Notes: generated from the sequence alone by a model not told the origin. A stretch of 64,000 nucleotides of DNA from G965267425 sp965267425 (GCA_965267425.1 OZ253959.1:2294001-2358000); one strand, 5' to 3'. Shown: positions 15,051 through 23,731, counted from the first letter of the stretch. Numbers and translations: made by a program.

Positions 15051-16463
15051 TCAATCGGGCTTGCCTCTAATCATAGTCATTGCTTTTCTGGCAATGCCTT
15101 TGTAGTTTCTCCATTCAAAATTTCCTGAAGCCAAGGCCATCACAGCTTGTTGTCTTCTGGCTTTTGCATAAATGGCATTGAACTCTTTTTTGGTTATTCC
15201 TGTTAGGAACTTATAGGTATCCCATGTATCGCCCGGATAATAGCTTTCATCTATCATCCCATGTTTGATGGCAATGTCATATAATTCTGCTCCCTGCACA
15301 GGACACGCAAATGCCCAGCTGGTATAATGTAAATACCGCTTTTTCCATAAGGCGTACATGTCCTTAATGGTCTTGCGAACTTCACCGGCAGTTTCATGTT
15401 GCAATTCGCCATTTTCTTCCCAATAATTAAACATCATGGTAAATCCAAACACCTTAATTCCTTGAGCGCTCAATAACCGACATGCTTTTTCTGTTTTGTC
15501 AAATGACATTTTCTTTTTGATGCCTGTTAACACACGATCACTGGTGGTTTCCAGGCCAATGCGTACCAGCCAGAAGTTGGCCTGTTTCAACCAATAAGCA
15601 AATTCTTCCGACATGGGAACCACACGTAAATTACATTGAAAATACAAGTCATCATGCCCCAGTGCTGCCAGCGCCTTGCATACCTCCACCGACCAATCGT
15701 GTTTGACATTCAGCTCATCCGAATGAATATAAATCTCACGATATCCCATTTGGTATAGTTCTTCAGCCTCTTGCGCAATGTTCTCAGGACTTCTTGCACG
15801 ATAAAGAGGTCCATTCTTTAAACGAAATACCGGGTTGGCACAAAATACGCATCGAAGCGGACATCCCCGAGTAACCACCATTTCTGTATTGGGTCGGGCT
15901 TTACTGTAGGTTAATCCACAAAAATCATCGTCATTGACCAAATCGCGCGCCGGAAACGGTATGGTATCGATATCATCTATCAACGGACGATTGGGGGTTT
16001 TGACATACTTACCATCCTCGATGTAAGCAATGCCTTTGATGTCTTTTTTTATCTCATGGAATTGGTCCAGTTTGGTTACAATTTCCAGAAACGTTTCCTC
16101 ACCTTCACCAATAACACATGCATCTGCCCCAGAATTTTCCAAAGCCTCCCTGGATGCATGGATAACATGTGCTCCTCCACAAATCACAAAAACATCGGGA
16201 AATTCTTCACGTATTCTTTTGATAAGTTCATAAGTCACCAAAGCAGAAAAGGACGTAAACGACACTGCATAAATTTTAGGTTGGAATTCACGAATGGTGT
16301 CCAGGTGAAATTGATCACTTTTTGCTTGTGGTATGTACCGGAATTCCGTTTCAGTTGGAACGTGCTTTCGAATGTAGGAGGCTAGATACAACAGGCTCAA
16401 ACTAGCGCTGGTTTGATCTTTCCCCATGACCGGCCCATGGCTATCTGCTAATAGTATTTTCAT
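15051..16463 (-). CDS. B12-binding-domain radical SAM enzyme
   Basis: 470 aa. The N-terminal Rossmann-like cobalamin-binding domain (about residues 1-145) has AVSFTSFSALVTYELIKRI and GGAHVIHASREAL, but no DxHxxG motif is apparent, as in most class B radical SAM methylases. The radical SAM domain (about 190-400) has the iron-sulfur motif CPLRCVFC (CxxxCxxC) near residue 201. The C-terminal third is helical and basic. Relatives include BchE-like cyclases and P-methyltransferases; the reaction here is unknown. It stands alone on its strand. A stem-loop ends 7 nt before its ATG and may control translation. Confidence 0.88.
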   Translation of the reverse strand: MKILLADSHGPVMGKDQTSASLSLLYLASYIRKHVPTETEFRYIPQAKSDQFHLDTIREFQPKIYAVSFTSFSALVTYELIKRIREEFPDVFVICGGAHVIHASREALENSGADACVIGEGEETFLEIVTKLDQFHEIKKDIKGIAYIEDGKYVKTPNRPLIDDIDTIPFPARDLVNDDDFCGLTYSKARPNTEMVVTRGCPLRCVFCANPVFRLKNGPLYRARSPENIAQEAEELYQMGYREIYIHSDELNVKHDWSVEVCKALAALGHDDLYFQCNLRVVPMSEEFAYWLKQANFWLVRIGLETTSDRVLTGIKKKMSFDKTEKACRLLSAQGIKVFGFTMMFNYWEENGELQHETAGEVRKTIKDMYALWKKRYLHYTSWAFACPVQGAELYDIAIKHGMIDESYYPGDTWDTYKFLTGITKKEFNAIYAKARRQQAVMALASGNFEWRNYKGIARKAMTMIRGKPD

Positions 16464-16470
16464 TTGTCTA

Positions 16471-16492
16471 TTTCACTACGGCGGTGGTGAAA
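16471..16492 (-). promoter_or_regulatory. Hairpin just upstream of the radical SAM start codon
   Basis: On the minus strand TTTCACCAC, loop CGCC, GTAGTGAAA form a 9-bp stem with one G-U pair. Its 3' side ends 7 nt before the ATG at 16463, where the initiating ribosome would sit. No U-tract follows, so it is not a terminator. A translational control element is inference. Confidence 0.45.
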
Positions 16493-16587
16493 TATGATTA
16501 CAATATAATAACGATTCGTAAAGTAAAATTAATTGCCTTGTGTAAATAGACGAATGAAGAATTGAAGATGTTGGTAACCTCAGACAA

Positions 16588-17001
16588 TTACTTCTTTCGG
16601 CTACTTCGCATGGCTTTGGTTTTCAGCACAGCGGAATCTTCTGTTAGCTTTTTATATGCTTCAGAATCAACAGCATAAATGGCAATTTTACCCTCTTCAT
16701 TACTATGAACACCCCATCCGTATCGTTTGGTAAGCGGCGAAGATCGCAAACATGGTTGGCCTTTTGAGAAAAATACATTTCGCTGCTCCTCCCATTCCGT
16801 ATCAGAAATATCATTTCGTTTGGCAAATATGGAATAGATGACATCATCTGAAGTGAATTCATATGGATGATTGATCAACATGTCGTATTGCATATTGGCA
16901 ATGGAAATCTTGTCCCCTTTCACAGGTGGAATTTCTCCTGAAGTGACAGGACAATCTTCGGCAATTTCGATGAGTGTATTGAAGTAATTGGTGGTATGCA
17001 T
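16588..17001 (-). CDS. DUF6157-like conserved hypothetical protein
   Basis: 137 aa cytoplasmic protein. The opening NTLIEIAEDCPVTSGEIPPV and the region FFSKGQPCLRSSPLTKRYGWGVH are the conserved parts of a small family seen in many soil and aquatic bacteria, recalled here as DUF6157. The ending is basic (KTKAMRSSRKK). The activity of the family is unknown. It is a single gene with about 95-125 nt of spacer on each side. Confidence 0.8.
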   Translation of the reverse strand: MHTTNYFNTLIEIAEDCPVTSGEIPPVKGDKISIANMQYDMLINHPYEFTSDDVIYSIFAKRNDISDTEWEEQRNVFFSKGQPCLRSSPLTKRYGWGVHSNEEGKIAIYAVDSEAYKKLTEDSAVLKTKAMRSSRKK

Positions 17002-17095
17002 AATCCAAGTTTTAACGGTTCATAATTAATTCCTGGATAGTTCTTCACTTCATCATTGGTTGGCAAAAGTACACCATTTTCTATTGAAAATAGCG

Positions 17096-17602
17096 TCAGC
17101 TTTTCTTTTTGAGTTCTACCAGCAGATGTTCACAAGCATTATCTGTACAACGGGTAATCTGAAGTTTTCCAGAATCAATTTTTGACCGCACTTTGTGCTT
17201 TGTTACGGCCTTACCTCCAATGACAATGGCCACTCTATCCATGATATGGTCTTCTGTGAATTCAGCTAACTTCTCACCCGCTGCTTCTGTTAAAGTGATC
17301 ATTAAATTGATACGTTTATCTGGTTGTGTTATTCCATGGGGTTCAACGGCCAAATCCAATGGTACAAAATCTGAGGTATCCAATTGTAAATAAAGCGGTT
17401 GACCTTCCCTGTTGCCTTCCAAAAAATCCAGGCTAAATTCTACTGTGTTTTTCCAATCGGTGACATCTTCTTTTTCAGGAAATTCATCTAAAATGAGGTA
17501 CAAACCATTTTCATAGGAAGTGGAAATATCTGTCGATTCTTTTTCTATTCCCGAACAAGAATACATTAATATAGATAGCAATACGAATAAGCTTTTCTTC
17601 AT
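17096..17602 (-). CDS. Lipoprotein with a stand-alone SecD P1-head-like domain
   Basis: 168 aa from the ATG at 17602, which gives a lipoprotein signal (MKKSLFVLLSILMYSCSG; lipidated Cys near residue 16). Residues about 95-150, LMITLTEAAGEKLAEFTEDH then RVAIVIGGKAVTKHKV and SGKLQIT, match the head subdomain of the SecD first periplasmic domain, where the same pattern (ALTPEGAKKF...G..LAIVLDG.V...P) is seen. No membrane helices of SecDF are present. It is an isolated lipidated copy of that fold; whether it touches the translocon is unknown. The frame's upstream ATG at 17632 is less likely. Confidence 0.72.
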   Translation of the reverse strand: MKKSLFVLLSILMYSCSGIEKESTDISTSYENGLYLILDEFPEKEDVTDWKNTVEFSLDFLEGNREGQPLYLQLDTSDFVPLDLAVEPHGITQPDKRINLMITLTEAAGEKLAEFTEDHIMDRVAIVIGGKAVTKHKVRSKIDSGKLQITRCTDNACEHLLVELKKKS

Positions 17603-17631
17603 ATGTCCAAAGTACGCATTAGAATTGGACA

Positions 17632-17662
17632 TAAAAAAACACCGGCTGATGAAGGCCGGTGT
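17632..17662 (-). terminator. Intrinsic terminator of the 17.8-18.3 kb gene
   Basis: On the minus strand the perfect 8-bp stem ACACCGGC / GCCGGTGT with an 8-nt loop is followed by a run of seven T. It ends the transcript of the membrane protein gene that stops at 17769 and insulates the lipoprotein gene. Confidence 0.88.
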
Positions 17663-17768
17663 CTCATAAAAATCACAAAATGATAAAACCTACACATAGG
17701 TAAATTTTACATTAATATAGTGCAAATTTAAGATTAATTCAAGTTATACCAGCTATTTGGTAAATTTT

Positions 17769-18320
17769 TTAAGTATTCTTCATTTCTATCTTTCGAGACG
17801 AAAGCCCAAAAGCCAAAGGAATGATAAAGAATCCCTGGAATAAGAGAAACATCGTCTCTCTGGGGTGCAAATCAAGGCTGAATAATAAGAATTCGGCATC
17901 TGCATCTATGAAATAGTACGCGCACAATATGCATCCCAGGGAAAAGAGTTTTGTTGCCCGGGCAGTAGGTATCCCATATAATTTATCCAACAGCCACACA
18001 AAAATGAAGGTTACAAATACAGCATTCACCGCATAATACAGCCAAATTTGATCGGTGATTTTCAACATCAATAGGCTAAGTACGAATGAAGAAATCAGAA
18101 ATGTCGCTAGGGTAACCAATGTAATGATGGACAAATTTTTAATTGATGTTCCATCTTTTCCGAACCAAATGGAGAATGCAAAAATGAAAAGAAATCCCAA
18201 TCCTATGATCAAACCATTGTCGGTTTGAAAAGTCAGCAAATCAGCTTTTATTAAGATGGTCCACAAAGCCATTAAGACATAACAGCTTGATACCATTTTT
18301 ATCAGTGGATTCCAATTCAT
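17769..18320 (-). CDS. Integral membrane protein, unknown function
   Basis: 183 aa from the ATG at 18320; the TTG at 18332 in the same frame is not needed. About six hydrophobic helices cover nearly the whole length. There are no recognisable motifs and no charged pocket residues that would identify a transporter. It is a single-gene unit with its own terminator at 17632-17662. Confidence 0.62.
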   Translation of the reverse strand: MNWNPLIKMVSSCYVLMALWTILIKADLLTFQTDNGLIIGLGFLFIFAFSIWFGKDGTSIKNLSIITLVTLATFLISSFVLSLLMLKITDQIWLYYAVNAVFVTFIFVWLLDKLYGIPTARATKLFSLGCILCAYYFIDADAEFLLFSLDLHPRETMFLLFQGFFIIPLAFGLSSRKIEMKNT

Positions 18321-18388
18321 GATTAAGGGCAATTGCTTGCCAAATTTATCAAAGTCTTCATACTGGTTGAAAAAGACATCAATTGATT

Positions 18389-19081
18389 TTATTCAGATCG
18401 ATCCAATACCCACTGCTCACCAAATTCATCTAAAAAGGCAATAACCCCCAACTCATGACTGTACGCGATTGTAGCTTCTCCAACGGTGTAAACGTCTACA
18501 TACCATTCGTTGTCTATCAACACTTCATAGTAATAATTTGTTTCAGGAAAATCAACATGTGGTCCGGCAGTAGCTAGGTCCAAAGCAAAAGACATTTCAA
18601 TATTGTGAACAGGAGCTGCACCATCAAAATGTATGTTGATTCGCATCAATTCATACCAAAGGAATCGGTCCAATAAAAAATACTCAGTCGCCATGTGGTA
18701 ATCGATCTGAATGTTTCTATTTGTACCTAAACTTGAATAGGTCCTATGATTGTGCCAACCATTGACATAATGCTGCTGAATTTGTTTCTCATCTGATTCA
18801 CATACCTTTTCAAGCGACCTTTGTTCTTCTTCGGCATCAAATTGATAGGTCATTCGAAACTTCAAAGAATCTCCATAACGATTTTTATAGACAAACAAAC
18901 TTGGGATTTCTCGGTATACATATACAGAATTCACTGTATCTGAGCGCGAAATTGAGTCTAAATATACCGGCTTGCAAAACAAAAAATCAGAGGTGGTAAC
19001 ATCCTTTCTGCAAGAGTTGAATCCCAAAATGACCAGACAAAGAATACCAATTTTACGGATTAGGGTACGCAGGTTTAGCAT
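18389..19081 (-). CDS. Hypothetical lipoprotein
   Basis: 230 aa. A hydrophobic N-terminus and LGFNSC (Cys at about residue 24) give a lipoprotein signal. The mature part, with beta-rich segments such as VHNIEMSFALDLATAGPHVDFPETNYYYEVL and DNEWYVDVYTVGEAT, suggests a compact beta fold and ends in DEFGEQWVLDRSE. No family is recognised. It is divergent from another lipoprotein gene with about 140 nt between starts, so the two may be controlled together. Confidence 0.65.
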   Translation of the reverse strand: MLNLRTLIRKIGILCLVILGFNSCRKDVTTSDFLFCKPVYLDSISRSDTVNSVYVYREIPSLFVYKNRYGDSLKFRMTYQFDAEEEQRSLEKVCESDEKQIQQHYVNGWHNHRTYSSLGTNRNIQIDYHMATEYFLLDRFLWYELMRINIHFDGAAPVHNIEMSFALDLATAGPHVDFPETNYYYEVLIDNEWYVDVYTVGEATIAYSHELGVIAFLDEFGEQWVLDRSE

Positions 19082-19218
19082 AACATGGTTAATTTACAAC
19101 TATCTTTATGATATAGACGATGATTGTTTAATAACGTTGCTACAGAATTTTTATTCTTCCAACGGTTCTGGAATTATACATGTCTATATATAAAAGACTA
19201 AAGCTGAATCCATTGAAA

Positions 19219-20346
19219 ATGTATCACAACATTAAAGTAGTATTTTGGGCTTTGGCAGTTTGTCCCATCTTTTTTTATGCATGCAAAAAAGAGGAATCAA
19301 TTGCAGGAGATCCAAATCTTTCCATTGTTGGAAATAACAATGTTTACATTAAGCATATTGAATTAGATACCGAAGGATTTGAAAGAGGTTATGGTGTCGC
19401 GTTTACTGAAGATGCAATTTTGGTATCTGGCGCAATCAAATACGAAAACCAGAAAAAGGCATTCCTATTTATGAGTTTCTCCAATGGTGAGCTCAATTTT
19501 AGCAATATTGACGAGAATTATGAAAGATTTTCAAGCCCTAGTATCTTACAGGACAGTGGATTCGTGTGCTTGGGACACCCGACAGATAGATATGCAGATG
19601 CCACTACAATGTTACATTTTAATGATTCGGGAGTCTTAATTTCTTCTATTGACTTAGTAGCCTCAATGATTTCTAATTTATCTCTTTCAGAAATCACAAT
19701 TCAAAAACTTTTGGTGAACCAACAGGGAGAAATTTTGGTCGCCGGAAATGCTAAAAATTCATCCTTGGATTCATTCACAGTGGTGTCGAAGTTGGAAATC
19801 AATGGAACCATTTTGAATTCCAAAATATTACCAGGTCAGTTGGTATATGATAATTTCGGAGAAATTATGAATTTAAATTACGTATTAGGTCGTCAGAGAG
19901 ACACGCTCCACGAAGTCGTAATATTGAACAATCAACTTGAAGAAAATTGGGTCATTGATGCGAGTCATCTCGCATACTACGGAGAATTCGATGTGACTAC
20001 ACGATCAGATCTGGATGGGTTTTACATCAATTTAAGTAAATATAATAACGATGGCAGTTTTCATTCAGGAGCCGGTTTACTGGATTTAGGCAAAACTTTA
20101 GGAATGGCTAAAGATGGAGGTATCATTCATCGAAGAACCTATTTTGATAAATACAATTCTGGAGGAATTATGTTTTCAAAAGATAATTCACCAGGAGGAG
20201 CAGATGATTGGTCAGAACATATTTACATGGTGATTGATGAAGTATATGAAACCAATAACGGAATGCTCATGGGTGTAGATTTTAGTGGTTCAACTAGCGA
20301 ATCTTATGTTCGAATTTTTCGGGTCAGAGGGGCGTTTGATTTGTAA
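19219..20346 (+). CDS. Hypothetical lipoprotein, possible beta-propeller
   Basis: 375 aa from the ATG at 19219, which places a lipoprotein signal at the N-terminus (MYHNIKVVFWALAVCPIFFY, then Ala-Cys; Cys near residue 22). The earlier ATG at 19180 adds 13 basic residues. The body repeats blocks of the type hydrophobic-GxG/AGNAKN...SFTVVSKLEINGTILNS, reminiscent of beta-propeller blades that report logged values, but no named family is certain. It is followed after about 60 nt by a T9SS-secreted protein on the same strand. Confidence 0.6.
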   Translation: MYHNIKVVFWALAVCPIFFYACKKEESIAGDPNLSIVGNNNVYIKHIELDTEGFERGYGVAFTEDAILVSGAIKYENQKKAFLFMSFSNGELNFSNIDENYERFSSPSILQDSGFVCLGHPTDRYADATTMLHFNDSGVLISSIDLVASMISNLSLSEITIQKLLVNQQGEILVAGNAKNSSLDSFTVVSKLEINGTILNSKILPGQLVYDNFGEIMNLNYVLGRQRDTLHEVVILNNQLEENWVIDASHLAYYGEFDVTTRSDLDGFYINLSKYNNDGSFHSGAGLLDLGKTLGMAKDGGIIHRRTYFDKYNSGGIMFSKDNSPGGADDWSEHIYMVIDEVYETNNGMLMGVDFSGSTSESYVRIFRVRGAFDL

Positions 20347-20408
20347 CGGATAGTTTATTTCTTCAGTTGGTTTTATTTCGCACATTGAATATCTTGAATT
20401 ATAATTCC

Positions 20409-21764
20409 ATGATGAAAATAATCATGACAAAATTGACAAGCCTATTTTGCATCTTGCTGATTTCAATCCAGGGATTTTCTCAATTGCCAAAAGGAGATAG
20501 AACATTGGCCTGGCAAGTTGATCTGGCAGAAAACGACAATTATGACTCTGCCTTTTCCTATGCAAGTGTGGCTTGTATGGAGTCCATTCATCTGTTTTAT
20601 ACATGGAGTTCCATAGAAGACTCAATAGGTGTCTTTAATAGTTCCTACATGGATGCTACACTGAATGCTCTTAATCTTTATTATCCTGCAACAGGAACCA
20701 AAGTTGAATTGCAATTGGCTCCAATCAATACAAGCGCAAAAGAAGTCCCAAAGGATTTGATGAGTGTTGCGTTTGATGATCAACAAATGATCAATCGCTT
20801 TAAAATACTGCTGGATACACTGTTTGCAAGAATTCCAGACGTTACATTATCTGCATTAAATATTGGAAATGAGCAAGATATATTTATGGGCATCGATTCA
20901 GTTCAATACCAACAATACAAGGTATTCCTTGATTCTGTTTTCCCTTATGCCAGGCAACTTTATTTCAATCTTCACAATGAAGATTTGAAATTGGGAACCA
21001 CCTTTACGCATCATGGATTAACCACCTTACCCATGGCAACTTATTGTTGGAATGTGAATACATCTTGCGACATTGTTACTACCACCTATTACCCCCTGGA
21101 GAATGATTTTACCATGAAAGCACCTTCTGTGGTTGAATCCGATTTTGATGCCATTGTGGATTTTTATTCCGATACCACTCAACCCATTTATTTTGCGGAA
21201 TGTGGATATGCCTCAAGTCCTTTTTGTAACAGCAGTGATTTTCAACAGGCACAGTTTTACACCAATGTATTTTCTGCCTGGGATAAACATTATGCCAACA
21301 TTAAATACCTGACCATTTTTAAATCTACCGATTGGTCTCAGGCCGTTGTAGATGAATTGGGAGTCTATTATGGCTTTCCAAATGACACCACATTCAAAGA
21401 ATATTTGCGCACACTTGGTGTCAGAACCTTTAACGGGGATGGAAGTAATAAGTTAGCCTATGAAACCATATTGTGTGAATTAAATGATCGTTCATGGTGC
21501 CCTGTAAATTGCACCTTAACAGGTATTGGTGAAGAATTCAATGAACCCAGCTTGCAAATTTATCCCAATCCAACCACGGGTGTGGTATTCATAAACACCA
21601 CACAGAAAATTTCATCGTTGAGCTTGTATGATATGCACGGGAAAAAAGATGTTCTTTCCGTGAACAATGAAATTGACCTGAACCATTATTCCAAAGGAAT
21701 GTACATGATTCATGTGGAATTGGAGTCGGGTAAATCGTTTATGAAAAAACTGATGATTGAATAA
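20409..21764 (+). CDS. T9SS-secreted protein with a clan GH-A-like glycosidase fold
   Basis: 451 aa from 20409, chosen because it gives a signal peptide ending GFSQ. The central 350 residues look like a TIM-barrel glycosidase: ALNIGNEQD has the Asn-Glu pair of a clan GH-A acid/base (Glu near 155), and PIYFAECGYAS supplies a Glu nucleophile on a later strand (near 264). GH53-like enzymes are the nearest type that comes to mind, but the family is not certain. The last 75 residues, LQIYPNPTTGVVFI...LSLYDMHGK...YSKGMYMIHVE, form a type A T9SS sorting domain, so the protein is exported through the outer membrane and anchored or released. The sugar target is unknown. Confidence 0.78.
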   Translation: MMKIIMTKLTSLFCILLISIQGFSQLPKGDRTLAWQVDLAENDNYDSAFSYASVACMESIHLFYTWSSIEDSIGVFNSSYMDATLNALNLYYPATGTKVELQLAPINTSAKEVPKDLMSVAFDDQQMINRFKILLDTLFARIPDVTLSALNIGNEQDIFMGIDSVQYQQYKVFLDSVFPYARQLYFNLHNEDLKLGTTFTHHGLTTLPMATYCWNVNTSCDIVTTTYYPLENDFTMKAPSVVESDFDAIVDFYSDTTQPIYFAECGYASSPFCNSSDFQQAQFYTNVFSAWDKHYANIKYLTIFKSTDWSQAVVDELGVYYGFPNDTTFKEYLRTLGVRTFNGDGSNKLAYETILCELNDRSWCPVNCTLTGIGEEFNEPSLQIYPNPTTGVVFINTTQKISSLSLYDMHGKKDVLSVNNEIDLNHYSKGMYMIHVELESGKSFMKKLMIE

Positions 21765-21773
21765 TCTTCCCTG

Positions 21774-22349
21774 ATGATTGACGAGTTAGTCAAATACTTC
21801 GAAAAATATACGGCACTGGAACAGGAAGAAGTGCAATTCCTGAAGGATAATCTGGAAGTTCGAGCCATTAAAAAAAACCAATTGCTGCTGGAAGAAGGTA
21901 CCATTTCCAGCGAGTTCTTTTTTGTTTTAAAAGGTTGTATACGATTGTATTACAACAAAAACTTAGCAGAGAAAACGGCCTTTTTTTATGTAGAAAATCA
22001 ATTTGTGAGTTCCTACGAAAGTTTTGTACGACAGATTCCGGCAAAGCACAACTTTCAAGCGGTTGAAGATGGTGAAGTAGTGGTTATCAGCCATGAAATT
22101 GCGTTTAAGATCATTGAATTGTATCCCAAATTCGAATTTCTGGCGCGCATCATGATGGAGGAAGAATTGATCATATACCAGGACATCATTCATTCATTTA
22201 TCACCTTAACAGCTGAAGAGCGTTATATAAAAATGCTCCAATCCAAAAGTCCTGTGTTGCAACGCGTTCCACAGCACCAGTTGGCCACCTATTTGGGGGT
22301 GACGGCAGAGACCCTAAGTCGCATCCGAAAACGAATAACTTCTGCTTGA
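21774..22349 (+). CDS. Crp/Fnr-family transcriptional regulator
   Basis: 191 aa. The N-terminal cyclic-nucleotide-binding-like beta barrel (about residues 10-110) includes LLLEEGTISSEFFFVLKGCIRLYY. The C-terminal helix-turn-helix is compact: QHQLATYLGVTAETLSRIRKRI. This short form without an iron-sulfur Cys cluster is common in Bacteroidota. The effector is unknown. It starts 9 nt after the T9SS gene. A perfect FNR-type dyad at 22354-22367, directly after its stop, points to the DUF2834 gene as its target. Confidence 0.9.
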   Translation: MIDELVKYFEKYTALEQEEVQFLKDNLEVRAIKKNQLLLEEGTISSEFFFVLKGCIRLYYNKNLAEKTAFFYVENQFVSSYESFVRQIPAKHNFQAVEDGEVVVISHEIAFKIIELYPKFEFLARIMMEEELIIYQDIIHSFITLTAEERYIKMLQSKSPVLQRVPQHQLATYLGVTAETLSRIRKRITSA

Positions 22350-22353
22350 TTTC

Positions 22354-22367
22354 TTGACGAATGTCAA
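22354..22367. promoter_or_regulatory. Crp/Fnr-type operator
   Basis: TTGAC-GAAT-GTCAA is a perfect dyad of the FNR class (TTGAT-N4-ATCAA). It lies between the Crp/Fnr regulator gene and the DUF2834 gene. Its centre is about 42 bp upstream of the start predicted from the -7 box at 22391-22398, the position used by class II activators. Binding by the neighbouring regulator is inference. Confidence 0.65.
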
Positions 22368-22390
22368 TGGTTTTTGCCATTTAGGCCATT

Positions 22391-22398
22391 TACTTTTG
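22391..22398 (+). promoter_or_regulatory. -7 element of the DUF2834 promoter
   Basis: TACTTTTG fits TAnnTTTG. No TTTG is found 19-21 nt upstream, which agrees with a promoter that depends on an activator bound at the dyad 22354-22367. The predicted start near 22403 leaves a leader of about 13 nt. Confidence 0.5.
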
Positions 22399-22415
22399 CC
22401 CTAAATATTTCAACC

Positions 22416-22736
22416 ATGAAAAATATATATTTGATCCTTACTGTTGTTGGTTTCCTTGCTCCCAATGTATTGGTGATGATGGAAACTTTTGAAACGGGAA
22501 ACATAATGCTCTACGCGCATCCTATGGACACCTTTCAGGGCATGTTTGCCAATCGCATTTCTTCCATTTTTGCCATTGATTTATTGCTAGCGGTTTTGGT
22601 CTTTTTCGTTTGGTCGGCTGTTGACAGTAAAAAGCATAGGGTGAAAAATGTAAGGTGGATTTGGTTATTGACTATGTTCTTTGGATTGGCCGGTGCCTTT
22701 CCATTGTATTTATATATGCGCGAGAATCAAGGGTGA
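22416..22736 (+). CDS. DUF2834 small membrane protein
   Basis: 106 aa with three hydrophobic helices. IFAIDLLLAVLVFFVWSAVDSKK and the ending GLAGAFPLYLYMRE are the conserved features of DUF2834 (F-x-hDL...A-FPL-L--RE). The ATG at 22416 follows a matched -7 promoter box; the in-frame start at 22374 lies upstream of that box and is rejected. The function of the family is unknown. Its position directly behind a Crp/Fnr regulator and an FNR-like box suggests it is induced under the regulator's signal. Confidence 0.82.
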   Translation: MKNIYLILTVVGFLAPNVLVMMETFETGNIMLYAHPMDTFQGMFANRISSIFAIDLLLAVLVFFVWSAVDSKKHRVKNVRWIWLLTMFFGLAGAFPLYLYMRENQG

Positions 22737-22746
22737 TTGAATACAA

Positions 22747-23004
22747 CTAGGATTCAGACATACGCTTGGATCTAAATTTTCTTAGGATTTCGCGAATTGA
22801 ACGAATGACTCCATACGTTGCAATTGCAGCCATGGCAACAATAAATAAAGTGACAGAAACTACTATAATCCCGTCCCTTGTTGCAAACCCAACAATGACA
22901 AAAGCATGAAATGCCAGCACCCACAATGCTATAGCCGTGCCCAACATTGCAGTTAGGTCGAAGAACAACGTCAAAACTTGTCTGAGTGCTTTCCATTTTG
23001 GCAT
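22747..23004 (-). CDS. Small two-helix membrane protein, hypothetical
   Basis: 85 aa with basic ends and two hydrophobic segments (about residues 14-40 and 45-65). The basic tail IRSIREILRKFRSKRMSES would face the cytoplasm. There are no known motifs. A second frame of 74 codons overlaps it on the same strand, but it is Cys-rich and has no membrane logic, so this frame is preferred. It converges on the DUF2834 gene. Confidence 0.55.
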   Translation of the reverse strand: MPKWKALRQVLTLFFDLTAMLGTAIALWVLAFHAFVIVGFATRDGIIVVSVTLFIVAMAAIATYGVIRSIREILRKFRSKRMSES

Positions 23005-23147
23005 ATCCCTAATTTACGAAAACCCGATTGATGATTTGAGTTGGACAACAGAAATAGATTGTTAGTTAAAATTTTTTCACAAGGAATCGTAATGATTTAA
23101 TTCTTAGTAACTTCCACTCCAGTTACGCAAGTTTTTCAATACGCCTA

Positions 23148-23687
23148 ATGAAATTTGAATTTTTGAGAGCCCTCATTTGCTTTCTATTGTTCAGTACAAT
23201 GCTTTGTTCTTGTAGCTCAGACAAAGTGGATCGAAGTTATTTGTATGGAAAACCATGGTACAAGTATGCCGAAAAAGTCCATGCTCCTTTTGGTTATGAT
23301 TTTCCGGCCATTCCTCATGAATGCATGTATTATTTCAAAAAAGATATCGCAAAGACGGGCATTCAATTTAATAAGGACGGAACCATGGAAATTTTCTATG
23401 ATGGTAAGTTGATGCATGGTGAAAAAAACACCTACGAATTGATTGATGATTCCATCATTTCTTTTGAATATACGAATGGCAACAAATTGAAGGCAATTCT
23501 AAAAATGGATGAGACTGGAGGAATTTGGCTCAACCATTATCCCCGAAAGAATTCCAATGTCGATTTCTTGTTTTTGAGAAAGGACAATCCTGTTTGGAAA
23601 GATGTGGAAGTAGAACAATTGAACTACGATAATTCGTGCAAGCTGCATCCAAAAAAGCCCATGGTGATTGATTTGTTTGGTGATTGA
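23148..23687 (+). CDS. Hypothetical lipoprotein
   Basis: 179 aa. The N-terminus has a lipoprotein signal (CFLLFSTMLCSCSSD; lipidated Cys near residue 24 or 26). The mature part has a beta-rich run, GIQFNKDGTMEIFYDGKLMHGEKNTYELIDDSIISFEY, like the lipocalin-like strand patterns common in Bacteroidota lipoproteins. No specific family is recognised. Its 3' side abuts the hairpin and tRNA region. Confidence 0.65.
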   Translation: MKFEFLRALICFLLFSTMLCSCSSDKVDRSYLYGKPWYKYAEKVHAPFGYDFPAIPHECMYYFKKDIAKTGIQFNKDGTMEIFYDGKLMHGEKNTYELIDDSIISFEYTNGNKLKAILKMDETGGIWLNHYPRKNSNVDFLFLRKDNPVWKDVEVEQLNYDNSCKLHPKKPMVIDLFGD

Positions 23688-23695
23688 ATGAATAT

Positions 23696-23716
23696 TCTGT
23701 TAAACCCGGAGGGAGT
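23696..23716 (+). repeat. Partial copy of the tRNA-Arg 3' end
   Basis: These 21 nt match 23857-23877 at 19 positions. The matched part covers the 3' side of the T-arm, the acceptor strand, the CCA and two bases beyond the tRNA. It lies 161 bp from the intact gene in the same orientation. Fragments of this kind can be left by integration or recombination at a tRNA 3' end. Confidence 0.55.
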
Positions 23717-23731
23717 AACTCCGTTGCTCCC
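23711..23731 (+). other. Hairpin built on the tRNA-tail fragment
   Basis: GGGAGTAAC, TCC, GTTGCTCCC form a 9-bp stem with one wobble or mismatch and a 3-nt loop. It starts inside the duplicated tRNA-tail sequence. No U-tract follows. Confidence 0.5.

Noticed and set aside
22772..22996. 74-codon minus-strand frame overlapping the small membrane protein
   Set aside because: It is Cys-rich with no membrane logic or motif; the overlapping 85-codon frame has a coherent two-helix topology.
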